Of a stretch of DNA of 64,000 bases, positions 8,190 through 17,664 are shown piece by piece (position 1 is the first letter of the stretch; each line of letters starts with the position of its first letter). Made by a program: the position numbers and the translations under genes. Source of the DNA: M269 sp964640795 (lineage in GTDB: Bacteria > Pseudomonadota > Gammaproteobacteria > Enterobacterales > Alteromonadaceae); assembly GCA_964640795.1 (NCBI GenBank), contig CAZXIN010000024.1, positions 1 through 64,000 of the forward strand. Direction: 5' to 3'. The notes under the pieces were generated by a model. It made no database searches, was not told the DNA's origin, and saw only the letters and a program-made list of their open reading frames with translations.

Positions 8190-10679
8190 TCAATTATGAT
8201 GCAACGCATCGCTTGGTTCCATCTGAACCACCTTACGAGTTGGCACATAGGTAGCAAACAAAACAGTCAAAATAATCACTATGGGCATGCCAAACATGCC
8301 TAACCAATACCCCCAATTATTGAACACCATAGTTTGAGACATAAAACTTAACAACCATAGCGCGATGGCAATACCTATAGAAAGCCCCACCAGCAGTTGC
8401 CAACTCGCTTGCTTCATAAATAACTGCATAATACGACTGTCCGTAGAGCCTAAAGCACGGCGAACGCCAATTTCCTGAGTACGCTGCTGGATGCTATTCG
8501 TTGCGACCGCATAGATACCAGAAGCAGCTAAAAAAGCAGCCACTATACCGCACAATAAAAAGATTTTACTGACAGCCGATATCAGCAGTATTGGCCGTTC
8601 AATCAGTGCATCGTATGACTGCATATGAAATACTCCTACATCAGAATTCACCTGATTAACAGCGTCTAATAAAGCCTGTTTAGCTTGGCTTTCACTACCA
8701 ATATAATGAACCGCTGCCATAACGTTAGTCATTCCCCAGTTTTCCATAACATTGTATGCATTGTAGGATGCGCTTGAGTAATCCATGGTCGTGCCATGAA
8801 ATGTGTCAGAAACCACACCAATAATAGTCAGCCAGTCTCTTTCAAAGTCTCGGAACACCTGCCGTATACGTTTGCCTACCGCATCGCCTTCGGGGAAGAA
8901 TGCTTCAGCGATAGATTCATTAATGATAATCGTCCCAGCATCTTCCTCAATATCTCTGAGATCAAAATCCCTACCAGCAACGATTCGCATACCCAACGCA
9001 TCCCAAGAATCACGCGACACGGCTTCATTATTAGCGTAAGGGTTTTCGTTATAGACTGGTGCTTCTTGACCTTCTATCTCAAAATGACTGGTTCCTCCTC
9101 CAGTGCCAGGTAGCGAGGACATATAAACGGTGTTACGAATATCATCACGACTTTCTAATACAGCTTTTAAATCATAGAAAAACTTAGAACGCGCCAAACG
9201 ATCCTGATACTCAAATTCAGTATCTCGCCTTATTTTATAACTATTAGGTGGCAATTGTAGTTGGGCCGTTAGACGGCTCTCGGTCTTGACACCGTAATCT
9301 GCGTTTCCTGCGGCGTAGGCAGATGCCAACAAAATAGTCGCCATAATAAGCACAACAGCAGACAGCAAAATTTCGGATACAACTAAAACCTTAGTTGTTT
9401 TAGCCGCTCGCTTACCCATAGCCCCCCTTGTTCCATCACGCAAAACAGCATTAAAATCACTATTCAGCGAACGCCACGCTGGTATAAACCCCGTCACAAG
9501 AATCATGATGACGATAGAAACCAGCAGAATGATTAAGGCATCAGAACCAAGGCTAAGCGACCACCAGAATGGTTTCAACTTATCTACCTCGTAGATAGTG
9601 TTAAAGACTTGATTGGTAACATCTAGCCCCCAGCCTGCTAACAAAATGGCAATAAAACCACCCAGCACGCATATAAAGACGCTTTCCAATAGCATTTGTA
9701 GTATCAGCCTTTTTCTAGGCACACCTAGCGCAACCCGGATAGCAACTTCTTTAACGCGCTCATTCACTCGTGCCAGCAAAAGATTGCCGACATTAATACA
9801 GGCCAGTATCAATATCAGTATCACGGTAACCAATAAGGCGATAAACATGCCGTAATACTGCGTTATATTGGCTTTTTTAAAGGGCTCAATCGATAAATAT
9901 TGTCCGTTATCCCGTATCAACCCTCTGTAATCTTCAGGCAAAACCTGACTCAACTCAGTGCTTTTGTTATCTAAAGCGACTTTAGCTTGGCGTAAGCTGA
10001 CACCGTCGGCTAACTTTGCATAAGCATACATATACTCCTGAACTCGTTCTGTAGGCGAAACCATGACTTGCGGGAATGGTTGCCATATCTGAGCAATAGC
10101 GGGGAAAGCAAAACCTTCTGGCATGACCCCTACAACACGCGCGGGATCAGAGCCATCTACAGGGACTATTTTGCCAATAACATTGGGGTCGCCGTTAAAA
10201 TAGCTTTGCCACATGTCATAACCAAGTACTAGGACCTGCTCTGCACCGTCATTGTGATCACTCGGTTCTAACCCTCGCCCTAGTAGCGGTTGAACACCGA
10301 CAAAATCAAATAAGTTCCATGAGGTATAAGTTGAATTAAATTTACGAATCCCTTCACCAGCCCCACCAACAAAGGTTATTCCCTCCAGATAAAACCCCAT
10401 GTCCTTAAACAAAGATTTATCTTGCTGCAAATTGTACAGGTCAAATGCATTAGCCTCACTTCGTTGTAAGTGTGTATGGTCATACAGAGCTTCTACTGCA
10501 TAAATAGGCTCCTCATCCTCAAAGCTTAGCGGAGCGAAGAGTAAACTATTCAATAGTGAGAAAGCATAAAGTGTTAAACCCAATCCTATTGCCACAATGC
10601 AGACCGTTAACACAGTAAAGCTTGGTTTTTTACTGAGTAATCGTGCTGAGTATTTTATATCGAGTGTTAAAGACATCAT
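8190..10679 (-). CDS. MacB-like ABC transporter permease with two FtsX modules
   Basis: An 829-residue inner-membrane protein. TM1 is near residues 20-45, followed by a large periplasmic MacB-PCD-type domain, three TM helices around 280-400 (ILILILACINVGNLLLARVN is typical of FtsX), another TM and a second periplasmic domain, and three C-terminal TM helices (IGVRRALGSTDSRIMQLF motif between them). This duplicated layout resembles ADOP-type permeases, but here the ATPase is the adjacent gene. Two in-frame ATGs (10679 and 10676) follow an AAGGAGAG ribosome site; spacing slightly favours the second. Its role is probably mechanotransmission-type export of a peptide, lipid or toxic compound together with the adaptor. 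Confidence 0.9.
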   Translation of the reverse strand: MMSLTLDIKYSARLLSKKPSFTVLTVCIVAIGLGLTLYAFSLLNSLLFAPLSFEDEEPIYAVEALYDHTHLQRSEANAFDLYNLQQDKSLFKDMGFYLEGITFVGGAGEGIRKFNSTYTSWNLFDFVGVQPLLGRGLEPSDHNDGAEQVLVLGYDMWQSYFNGDPNVIGKIVPVDGSDPARVVGVMPEGFAFPAIAQIWQPFPQVMVSPTERVQEYMYAYAKLADGVSLRQAKVALDNKSTELSQVLPEDYRGLIRDNGQYLSIEPFKKANITQYYGMFIALLVTVILILILACINVGNLLLARVNERVKEVAIRVALGVPRKRLILQMLLESVFICVLGGFIAILLAGWGLDVTNQVFNTIYEVDKLKPFWWSLSLGSDALIILLVSIVIMILVTGFIPAWRSLNSDFNAVLRDGTRGAMGKRAAKTTKVLVVSEILLSAVVLIMATILLASAYAAGNADYGVKTESRLTAQLQLPPNSYKIRRDTEFEYQDRLARSKFFYDLKAVLESRDDIRNTVYMSSLPGTGGGTSHFEIEGQEAPVYNENPYANNEAVSRDSWDALGMRIVAGRDFDLRDIEEDAGTIIINESIAEAFFPEGDAVGKRIRQVFRDFERDWLTIIGVVSDTFHGTTMDYSSASYNAYNVMENWGMTNVMAAVHYIGSESQAKQALLDAVNQVNSDVGVFHMQSYDALIERPILLISAVSKIFLLCGIVAAFLAASGIYAVATNSIQQRTQEIGVRRALGSTDSRIMQLFMKQASWQLLVGLSIGIAIALWLLSFMSQTMVFNNWGYWLGMFGMPIVIILTVLFATYVPTRKVVQMEPSDALHHN

Positions 10680-10687
10680 GACTCTCC

Positions 10688-11428
10688 TTAAACAGCTATT
10701 AATGGTGCTTTTTCTGTTGCACGGTCAGATACAATTTTCCCATCAAAAACTTCAATCGTTCTTTGTGCTCTAGCAGCAGACTTAGGGTCGTGAGTCACCA
10801 TACAAATGGTGGCACCTCGCTCATGTAACTTGTCTAACAAAGCCATAACCGACTGAGCATTTTTAGAATCTAAATTACCTGTTGGCTCATCGGCCAAGAT
10901 GATAGAAGGATTGCCTGAGATTGCCCTTGCAACAGCCACTCTTTGTTGTTGGCCGCCTGAAAGTTGGGAAGGAAAATGATTGGCACGATGCAGCATATCG
11001 ACTTTTTCCAACGCTTGATTAACCATCTTTCGCCGTTGTTCTTTGCTAATATCGTCGCGATAGGTCAGCGGTAGCTCAATATTTTCAGCCACCGACATAT
11101 CACTGATCAAGTTAAATGCTTGAAAAACAAAACCAATTTCTTTATTACGTATACTAGCGCGTTCATCTCGATTTAATGTCATCGCATCATGCCCAGCTAG
11201 TTGATAAACACCAGATGTTGATGTATCGAGTAAACCTAGCAAAGATAATAGTGTCGATTTACCGCACCCTGATGGCCCAGTAATCGACAGATATTCACCC
11301 TTTTGAATATTTAGGTTAATATCACTAAGAGCATGTGTTTCAACATCATCGCTATAGAAGACTTTTTTAATACCTTCTAATTTCACCAATTGGGATTCGT
11401 GGTTATTCTTATTCGCACTTTCCATCAC
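10688..11428 (-). CDS. ABC transporter ATP-binding protein (LolD/MacB type)
   Basis: A 246-residue ATPase of the MacB/LolD/FtsE class. It shows Walker A GPSGCGKST, the Q-loop in GFVFQAFNLI, signature LSGGQQQRVAVARAI, Walker B IILADEPTGNLDS, and the switch histidine in MVTHDPKSA. It ends 8 bp before the permease gene starts and begins 13 bp after the adaptor gene, so the three are transcribed together. The MBL gene further upstream is separated by about 270 bp. Confidence 0.95.
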   Translation of the reverse strand: MMESANKNNHESQLVKLEGIKKVFYSDDVETHALSDINLNIQKGEYLSITGPSGCGKSTLLSLLGLLDTSTSGVYQLAGHDAMTLNRDERASIRNKEIGFVFQAFNLISDMSVAENIELPLTYRDDISKEQRRKMVNQALEKVDMLHRANHFPSQLSGGQQQRVAVARAISGNPSIILADEPTGNLDSKNAQSVMALLDKLHERGATICMVTHDPKSAARAQRTIEVFDGKIVSDRATEKAPLIAV

Positions 11429-11441
11429 TACACTTCCTCTG

Positions 11442-12698
11442 CTAGTTAATTCTTATCTGCTGATGCGCTTCCCAAGAGGAAACATCGGACACGATGATCT
11501 CCTGTCCTAACGCTAGGCCATGTTTAATTTCTATATAGGTATTCGACGATTGGCCAAAACTTACTGGCCGTTTACTGGCTAAATCACTCTTTTCATCAAC
11601 CAGATAAATGAAGGACTCACCTGAACTTTTGGCAAACATGGGGCGTTTTACATATAGGGTGTCGGGGATCCGGACGATTTCAATCATCCCTTCAACAGTC
11701 AACTCTGGCCGAGCTTCTTTTGGAGGAGCCCCAACCAGCTCTACATCTACCTGCACAATACCGTTGTTAACAGCTGGATCAATGCGTTGAACCAGCCCTT
11801 CTACTTTACTTGTGCGTGTGTCTATCGTCACATATTGACCCACGGCAACGTCCTGAATACGGTTCTCAGGAATACGCAACGACGCTATAAATTCATCACG
11901 CTTAGCAAGGCGAGCTAAGTTGGTTCCGACACTCACCTGCTGACCAACTTCTAATGTCATGGATTGAATAACAGCGTCAATACTGGCTCTGACATGCAAA
12001 CTTTGCACTTGCTCTTCAGTTCTTTCCAGTATTTTACGCATGCGATTTAAGCGGGCTTGATTGGCCAGTAACTGTGCTTCTGCATTTTCTTTTTGCTTTT
12101 CTAAGCGCTTGATTTCCAGTTCCAAACGTTCTTTATTCTGCTCAACCTCAATCTTGCTTGTCTCATGATCAATTTGAGAGACCGCATTAACACCTTGTTT
12201 TAGCAAACTTTCTTGTGCATTAAGCGTCAGTAAAGACCGTTCATAGTTTAGCTTTTCATCAATAACAGCTGCTTCTCTATCTAGCACTTCAGACTCTAAC
12301 GAAACACGCAGTGCAGTGGTTTGAGCTTCCATTTCGTCCAGCTCCCAACGACGCTCTTCAAGCTGTTGTACTAATGCCGAGTTAGACAGCTGCATAATGA
12401 GATCACCTTGTTTAACAACCGCCCCCGCTTTGGCGTGTAGACGTTCTACCTTACCCTCGACATGAGTCGTTAACCAACGGACATCTTTGGGTGATAAAAC
12501 CCCTGCCCCTCGCACACTAACAGCCAATTCACCACGTTTTACCTTGTCCGTTAATAACAGATCACTGTCAACAACATGAGTACCATCTGAGTGAGCGGCA
12601 AACCAATATACTGAAGCAGGCACGACCAAAAACAGGCTAACGAAAGCAAGTACTTTTCTTATCGGGGGCGCTGATTTTTTTTTCCTAACAATATCCAT
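11442..12698 (-). CDS. HlyD/MacA-family periplasmic adaptor subunit
   Basis: A membrane-fusion protein linking the inner-membrane permease to an outer-membrane channel, about 418 residues from the chosen start. It has an N-terminal TM anchor (VLAFVSLFLVVPASVYWFAA), a lipoyl/barrel-sandwich half (VERLHAKAGAVVKQGDLIMQ), a long coiled coil (about residues 110-225, rich in Glu, Lys and Leu), the returning lipoyl half and a beta-barrel domain. I chose the ATG at 12698 because AGGA lies 8 nt before it; an in-frame TTG at 12743 lacks a ribosome site. First gene of the export/two-component operon. No TolC-like gene is nearby, so it probably uses a housekeeping TolC. Confidence 0.9.
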   Translation of the reverse strand: MDIVRKKKSAPPIRKVLAFVSLFLVVPASVYWFAAHSDGTHVVDSDLLLTDKVKRGELAVSVRGAGVLSPKDVRWLTTHVEGKVERLHAKAGAVVKQGDLIMQLSNSALVQQLEERRWELDEMEAQTTALRVSLESEVLDREAAVIDEKLNYERSLLTLNAQESLLKQGVNAVSQIDHETSKIEVEQNKERLELEIKRLEKQKENAEAQLLANQARLNRMRKILERTEEQVQSLHVRASIDAVIQSMTLEVGQQVSVGTNLARLAKRDEFIASLRIPENRIQDVAVGQYVTIDTRTSKVEGLVQRIDPAVNNGIVQVDVELVGAPPKEARPELTVEGMIEIVRIPDTLYVKRPMFAKSSGESFIYLVDEKSDLASKRPVSFGQSSNTYIEIKHGLALGQEIIVSDVSSWEAHQQIRIN

Positions 12699-12768
12699 CA
12701 CAATCCTGATATCAAGCAGAGTAACAACTCTTTCGATTTTCAATTTAAGTTAAAGGCTGTTAATCATT

Positions 12769-12784
12769 ATCAAATTACATGCCA
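12769..12784 (-). promoter_or_regulatory. candidate sigma-54 promoter of the export/two-component operon
   Basis: On the minus strand TGGCAT-N5-TTGAT has the correct 12-bp GG-to-G spacing of a -24/-12 element (consensus TGGCAC-N5-TTGCW). The usual C of the -12 GC is A, so it is imperfect. It would place the transcript start about 60 nt before the adaptor ATG. The operon encodes an NtrC-type activator, which makes a sigma-54 promoter likely here. A small dyad CTCG-AAAT-CGAG about 65 bp further upstream could be an activator site. Confidence 0.35.
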
Positions 12785-12871
12785 GATAAAATAACTATAA
12801 AAAACAAACAGATAAAAATATGCATGGCGTTTTTTCAGGGCAGGATCTCGAAATCGAGACGAGCTAATACA

Positions 12872-12897
12872 ACCAAATCCCATAAATGGGATTTGGT
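12872..12897. terminator. hairpin between the MBL gene and the adaptor gene
   Basis: Perfect 11-bp stem ACCAAATCCCA / TGGGATTTGGT with a 4-nt loop, located 70 bp past the stop of the minus-strand MBL gene. TATTTT follows on the plus-strand side only, so it would work poorly as a U-tract terminator for the minus-strand gene. Placement still suggests that it separates the two transcripts. Confidence 0.45.
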
Positions 12898-12967
12898 ATT
12901 TTGACGACGAATTATTTTAAAGACGTTATTTTTTAATGAGGAGGCAGAATCGCTCCGTCAGACGTGC

Positions 12968-14098
12968 TTAGCCAGCATTGGTATTATCTAAAAAGGTGCT
13001 AGCCTGTTCATGCTCTTTCACACCATAAGCTTTTGATTTACTAACAATCCAGACGTATTGCTTCTTCGCTAACGCTTGTTGCTTTGACTCTTCATATAAA
13101 TTCCCCAATTTACTGCGTAATTTATATTCTTGCCCAGTATCTCTATCAGTCGCTTTAGCCAAACCTAATTCGAGTGCATCGGTAATATCTTTGAGGGACT
13201 TACCTTGCGCTTTATAAAGATCTGACAACACGCTGTACGTACTAATATCTCCGGGATCTAGTGCTAATGATTTAGTGAGGTGCTCTTCCGCTAAATTGTA
13301 GTTTGGCTCATCACCGCGCATGGATTGTCGCGCCAACTGCACTTCACGCTTTGCTTCCATTTGAGCTTCAGACCAGCCTTCAAGTTCAGCCATAGGTTTA
13401 AGCACTATCCATTTATCTTGGTCTCTTAACTCATTGAGCATCAATACGTTGTCGCCTAATCGTAGAACGGGTGATTTCCCCTTAACCAGTTCATCAACAG
13501 TTGACATACCTTGCCCACCTGTAGGACTAACTTGTGGTAAGCGATAGTGATTGGGAATGGTATGGGCCGCGTTTAAAGAAACCGCACTGGCTTGCTCCTC
13601 ATCACCAATCACAATATCAACTTGACCGATCTGAGCTAATTCTTCATCACTAACTTTTCGGCTGTCGCCCAAATGAAGAATGCGCTTCCCACCGAACTCG
13701 ATAATCCAGACAGTATTAACAGGCAAAAAGCCGCGTTGACGTATCACCTCGGCAAAACCATGTTCAGTTGCTACCCCTCTGACTTTTATCGAACCAACTT
13801 GATGCGTACCGGGTTCAGTGTAAACAGCACTGCCTTCAAAGTAATAGCTGGCATCATGATCGAAATGAGGGTGCGTAATCAAAACAGCATCTGCTTTGAT
13901 CCCTTTAGGATAGTTATACCCCATCCAAATACGGCTGTTAAAAGGATCAATAACGACAGCAGATCCATCTTCAGCAACAAAACGAAACGACGCATGACCG
14001 ATGTATTCAATTCTGTCACCTTTGTTTGATAATGCTGCGTGCACTGTTGAAAACCCAACAGCATGAAGCAAAACGAATAAAACAGTCACCAATTTCAT
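12968..14098 (-). CDS. exported metallo-beta-lactamase-fold hydrolase with C-terminal TPR region
   Basis: About 376 residues. An N-terminal signal peptide (ending near FSTVHA) is followed by an UlaG/UPF0173-like MBL domain with the metal motif HPHFDHD near residue 73, ATEHG, and LGDSRK. The last 120 residues are helical and TPR-like (NLAEEHLTKSLALDPGDIST). I chose the ATG at 14098, which has GAGG 7 nt upstream; an in-frame TTG lies two codons earlier. The domain order suggests a periplasmic hydrolase with a protein-binding tail. The substrate is unknown. It has the same orientation as the M1 peptidase gene upstream (about 90 bp apart), so they may be co-transcribed. Confidence 0.8.
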   Translation of the reverse strand: MKLVTVLFVLLHAVGFSTVHAALSNKGDRIEYIGHASFRFVAEDGSAVVIDPFNSRIWMGYNYPKGIKADAVLITHPHFDHDASYYFEGSAVYTEPGTHQVGSIKVRGVATEHGFAEVIRQRGFLPVNTVWIIEFGGKRILHLGDSRKVSDEELAQIGQVDIVIGDEEQASAVSLNAAHTIPNHYRLPQVSPTGGQGMSTVDELVKGKSPVLRLGDNVLMLNELRDQDKWIVLKPMAELEGWSEAQMEAKREVQLARQSMRGDEPNYNLAEEHLTKSLALDPGDISTYSVLSDLYKAQGKSLKDITDALELGLAKATDRDTGQEYKLRSKLGNLYEESKQQALAKKQYVWIVSKSKAYGVKEHEQASTFLDNTNAG

Positions 14099-14186
14099 AA
14101 ACAACCTCTATTTTCTGTCAGCCTAAGAACATCTACTAAACCTATCGTACATTACGTATTTAGAGTTATCACCTACTTTTAAAGCA

Positions 14187-16097
14187 TCATTTTACATACT
14201 GTTCATTAGCGACAATGGTTAGAGGGTGATACCCGGGTTTGGCCTGCTCAAAAGCCTTACGACCCATTTCTTTACCCTCAGGTGTTTTAGACAAAGCCGC
14301 ATATAGAGGACGTACCAACTTATTCCGTCCAATGGTGACAAGGTAGTCATGCAAACGTCCGAACGCTGGCTCGTACCAATTATTAATACTAATCAACAAC
14401 CAACTATGTGCAATTTCGTTATTGGTGCTTTTGGTTAAACCAAAAGCACCATCTAACTCAGCGAGTTGTTCTTGGGTTAGCTCTTCTGGAAGGTTACTCA
14501 AGAAGTATTTCCATTGATGAAAAACCCAACCACTGGTGTCAATATCAGCCGCTTTAACTTCACCACGAACCCAGTTATTCAGTGCGTTATCAATCAGAAT
14601 AAAAGCACCTGACTGGGCGATTGGTGCACCGTCAGGAACGCCAGGTTCAAAGACCCACTGCTTAATGCGAGAAGAAGACAGAACGTCACTATGTTCAGCA
14701 ACAAGCTTTTCTTCCAAATACGCTAAAAATTGGTCCGTCGTAATACTCTGAAACGCGAAGTCATTGAAGTAGCCCAATAGAAAAGCATCAAAACTTTCGC
14801 GTCCCACTTTTTGCTCAAGTTCACGCAGAAATAAGGCACCTTTTTCGTAAGGGATGTTAGAAAATACGTCATCAGCATTGCGACCACGTAAATCAATAGC
14901 TAACAATTGATCATTGGCAGGTAACGATTCAATATCCGCTTGCAGATCTTCAAGCCCAAGTACAGACTCCATATTGAAACGGTCTTCACCGTACACAAAT
15001 TCCATGATGCGATACGTTAAATAGGTTGTGAAACCTTCATTCAACCATAGGTCTCGCCACGTTGCGTTCGTAATCGTATTGCCTGACCACGAATGCGCAA
15101 GCTCATGTGCAATCAGTGCAACCAAGCTCTTGTCACCCGATATAACCGTCGGTGTGATAAATGACAAACGGGGGTTTTCCATGCCGCCAAAAGGAAATGA
15201 CGGAGGCAAAATAAGCAAGTCATAACGATCCCAACTGTACTTGCCATAACGCTTCTCTGTTTCTATTAACATAGACTCTGTATCTTCAAATTCTTTCGCT
15301 GATGCTTCTAATAGCAAAGGCTCAGCATAAACCCCCGTGCGTTCTCCCATGGGTTTAAAAGCCAAATCCCCAACAGCTAGAGCAATGAGGTAAGACGGGA
15401 TTGGTTGAGGCATATCGAATTCATATACACCGTCACGTTCAGTATCAGGATCATTCGACGCGCTCATTACCGCCAACAATTCCTCTGGTGTACGTATAGT
15501 CGCCGTATATGTCACTCTCACTTTAGGTGAGTCTTGCAGAGGAATAAAACTGCGAGCGTGTATAGCTTGTGCTTGCGTAAATAAAAACGGGTGCTGCTTA
15601 CCTGCAGTTTGTGCTGGCGTTAACCATTGAACGCCAGACGCCTGTGGTGAAGTCTGGTATTCAATACGCACTTTGTCGCTACCTGCGGGTAAGACTATCG
15701 ACAATTCTGCTCCTAAGTTTTCATCGGTATCGGCTAAAGCATAATCCACGGCTTCACCTTCGACGGTAATCTTATTAATTTTTATATCGCGCGTATCTAG
15801 CTTTAAAGTATTTGCTTCAGCTTGTTGGCGTTCTAACGTTAAATCGACATGTCCGCTCAACTGCTTGCTGTCGAAATCAACCGTTAAATCAAGATCCAAA
15901 TGTTTGACGGTTATCTCATCAGGGTTACCGTATGAATGGTAATCATGGTTAAAATCAAAATCATCCGTTGCTTGTTCCGTTTTGACAAATTCGGTCGACT
16001 CAACGCTTGCGCTAGTTTCAGCCTCTTCTGGTGCTTTACCGCAAGCAAATAACAGTAACGAAAGTCCAGATATGTATGCTATTCGATTCAATGTCAT
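14187..16097 (-). CDS. M1 family aminopeptidase, lipoprotein (leukotriene A4 hydrolase-like)
   Basis: A zinc metallopeptidase of about 636 residues that removes N-terminal amino acids from peptides. The lipobox LLFAC near residue 20 predicts an outer-membrane or periplasmic lipoprotein. The exopeptidase motif GGMENP and zinc site HELAHSW (about residue 332) with downstream NEGFT are intact, and the C-terminal armadillo-like domain is that of the leukotriene A4 hydrolase subgroup. ATG at 16097 was chosen because AAGGA lies 7 nt upstream and the signal sequence then starts the protein; a longer TTG-started reading would overlap the DUF938 gene. It follows the DUF938 gene by 14 bp, so the two are probably one transcript. 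Confidence 0.93.
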   Translation of the reverse strand: MTLNRIAYISGLSLLLFACGKAPEEAETSASVESTEFVKTEQATDDFDFNHDYHSYGNPDEITVKHLDLDLTVDFDSKQLSGHVDLTLERQQAEANTLKLDTRDIKINKITVEGEAVDYALADTDENLGAELSIVLPAGSDKVRIEYQTSPQASGVQWLTPAQTAGKQHPFLFTQAQAIHARSFIPLQDSPKVRVTYTATIRTPEELLAVMSASNDPDTERDGVYEFDMPQPIPSYLIALAVGDLAFKPMGERTGVYAEPLLLEASAKEFEDTESMLIETEKRYGKYSWDRYDLLILPPSFPFGGMENPRLSFITPTVISGDKSLVALIAHELAHSWSGNTITNATWRDLWLNEGFTTYLTYRIMEFVYGEDRFNMESVLGLEDLQADIESLPANDQLLAIDLRGRNADDVFSNIPYEKGALFLRELEQKVGRESFDAFLLGYFNDFAFQSITTDQFLAYLEEKLVAEHSDVLSSSRIKQWVFEPGVPDGAPIAQSGAFILIDNALNNWVRGEVKAADIDTSGWVFHQWKYFLSNLPEELTQEQLAELDGAFGLTKSTNNEIAHSWLLISINNWYEPAFGRLHDYLVTIGRNKLVRPLYAALSKTPEGKEMGRKAFEQAKPGYHPLTIVANEQYVK

Positions 16098-16111
16098 TGA
16101 ATTTTCCTTTG

Positions 16112-16702
16112 TTATTTTTTTCGCCAAACCAATAAGAAATTATTGGCCGGCATACTAACACGTTCTTCTAAAACTAAGTTCTTATCAGCAACCCAAGATT
16201 CAAGCTCTGATATATCGCGAATTCCCCCACAACCTTCTCTAGCGAGATGAGCATCAAACGACTCATTACCCTCGCTGGTATATTCGCCGTCAACATTAAA
16301 TGGTCCGTATAAACAGAAAACACCACCTGCGGGAAGGTTTTCTGCAACCGATGTCATCATCAACTGAGTGACTTCTGGTTGCATAATGTGTGCAGTGTTG
16401 GCAGAAAAAACAGCATCGACTCCAGATAGCGGCCACTCACTCTCACCGACCTTATAAAATAATGGGCCATGAATATTGGTAGATGGGAAATCACTTATCC
16501 AGGCTTTTATGGTGTCATGATTCTCTTGCATGTCTGCCGTAACCCAGACTAAGTGTGCTAACTGCGGTGCAAAATGGATGGCATGTTGCCCTGTGCCGGA
16601 CCCAATCTCAAAGACCTTTTTCGAATTCGAAAAACGGACTTTAAGGGCAGTTAAAATGGCTTCTTTATTGTTCTCTGTGGCTTGACAGAAGCGCTTATCC
16701 AT
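16112..16702 (-). CDS. DUF938 family SAM-dependent methyltransferase-like protein
   Basis: A 196-residue cytoplasmic protein. Glycine-rich motif I VFEIGSGTGQHA is near residue 35, an acidic motif II follows (VWVTADMQENH), then DAVFSANTAHIM and FCLYGPFNVDGEYTSEGN, which is typical of DUF938. The family has a Rossmann methyltransferase fold; I know of no assigned substrate. ATG start with AGGAA about 12 nt upstream. It is followed by the M1 peptidase gene 14 bp later and preceded by the membrane protein gene 12 bp earlier, an apparent three-gene operon. Confidence 0.88.
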   Translation of the reverse strand: MDKRFCQATENNKEAILTALKVRFSNSKKVFEIGSGTGQHAIHFAPQLAHLVWVTADMQENHDTIKAWISDFPSTNIHGPLFYKVGESEWPLSGVDAVFSANTAHIMQPEVTQLMMTSVAENLPAGGVFCLYGPFNVDGEYTSEGNESFDAHLAREGCGGIRDISELESWVADKNLVLEERVSMPANNFLLVWRKK

Positions 16703-16714
16703 AGGTTCTAGTTC

Positions 16715-17152
16715 CTAGTCAGATGATAATTCGGAGGGGTTAACTTCTTTTTTCAAAACAAGTATCTGGTGTACCAAATGGCCAATACCAAATAGCAGTG
16801 GGCTGACAAATAAATACAGATCGACCCAATACAATCCAAGATAAAGTACTTCACTGTCAGACAGGGCGCCAATAACAACAACAGCAATCAATGTTAAAAC
16901 ACCAAGCCCTAAACATACGACTTTAGCTTTGGTTGTTATTCGTTGAATATTCCATGCAATAGCTGTCATGCCAATATAGCCAGCAATACCACCAATACCA
17001 ATCAATAAAAGCCCAATAGTAATAGACCAATGCACGTCAATAATATTGATTAGTCCAGCGTATAGCCCATAGGTAGCAATAACCACCAATACCGACGCGG
17101 GAGTCCAAGCAAAAATAGTGGTTAAACCATTCAATAGTGTGCGAATAAACAC
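16715..17152 (-). CDS. small integral membrane protein, unknown function
   Basis: A 145-residue hydrophobic protein with about four transmembrane segments (residues about 12-32, 40-62, 75-98, 108-130) and a charged C-terminus KKEVNPSELSSD. I do not recognise a family. The GTG start at 17152 has GAGG 8 nt upstream. It is the first gene of the minus-strand set leading into the DUF938 and M1 peptidase genes (12 and 14 bp spacings). Confidence 0.7.
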   Translation of the reverse strand: MFIRTLLNGLTTIFAWTPASVLVVIATYGLYAGLINIIDVHWSITIGLLLIGIGGIAGYIGMTAIAWNIQRITTKAKVVCLGLGVLTLIAVVVIGALSDSEVLYLGLYWVDLYLFVSPLLFGIGHLVHQILVLKKEVNPSELSSD

Positions 17153-17664
17153 TAATACAACCTCATACTCGGTTTATGTAAGTGAAGCTAATATAGCAAA
17201 GTGGGTGTATCAATTGCATAGCTTCGGTGATTTGAAGTATTCATTCCACATAAACATCGTGGAGTTAGCCTGTAACGTAAAGAACCATTGCCAATATCCT
17301 AATGAAAGGGGTAATTAATAGCACCAAAACGAACGTTAGCCAAAAGGCGTATAGTAAGAAACGTAAGTCTGTGTTTGACTGAAGCCCGTTAGTTTAAGTA
17401 CATAAGGCTTCTTAACCGTTACTGGTTACTTCAGAAAGAACCATCATAAAGGGTTCGTAAGGTAGCATTTAAAATGAATGACAACACCATGTCTCAATCT
17501 TTAGCAAAATTGAGTATTCTGTAGCAGTAGAACCAAACACTTAAATAGTTTCGATATTTACATTAAATTTTCGCAAGTATACCTTTTCAAAATCATTAAC
17601 TTGCACTAATTTTGAGTTAAGAAAGTATCCGTTAACTCAACACACAATTTTTTGGAGAATACCA
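17153..17664. other. 512-bp intergenic region between divergent genes
   Basis: It separates the minus-strand membrane-protein gene from the plus-strand DHH gene. I see no ORF with a credible ribosome site and protein-like content, and no RNA gene. The only clear structure is the dyad at 17612-17640 just before the DHH start. Promoters for both directions must lie here, but I cannot assign them confidently. Confidence 0.5.
17612..17640 (+). promoter_or_regulatory. dyad/hairpin in the leader of the DHH gene
   Basis: Perfect 9-bp inverted repeat TTGAGTTAA / TTAACTCAA with an 11-nt spacer, ending 13 nt before the GGAG ribosome site of the TTG-started DHH gene. It could be an operator dyad or a leader hairpin controlling translation. 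Confidence 0.5.
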
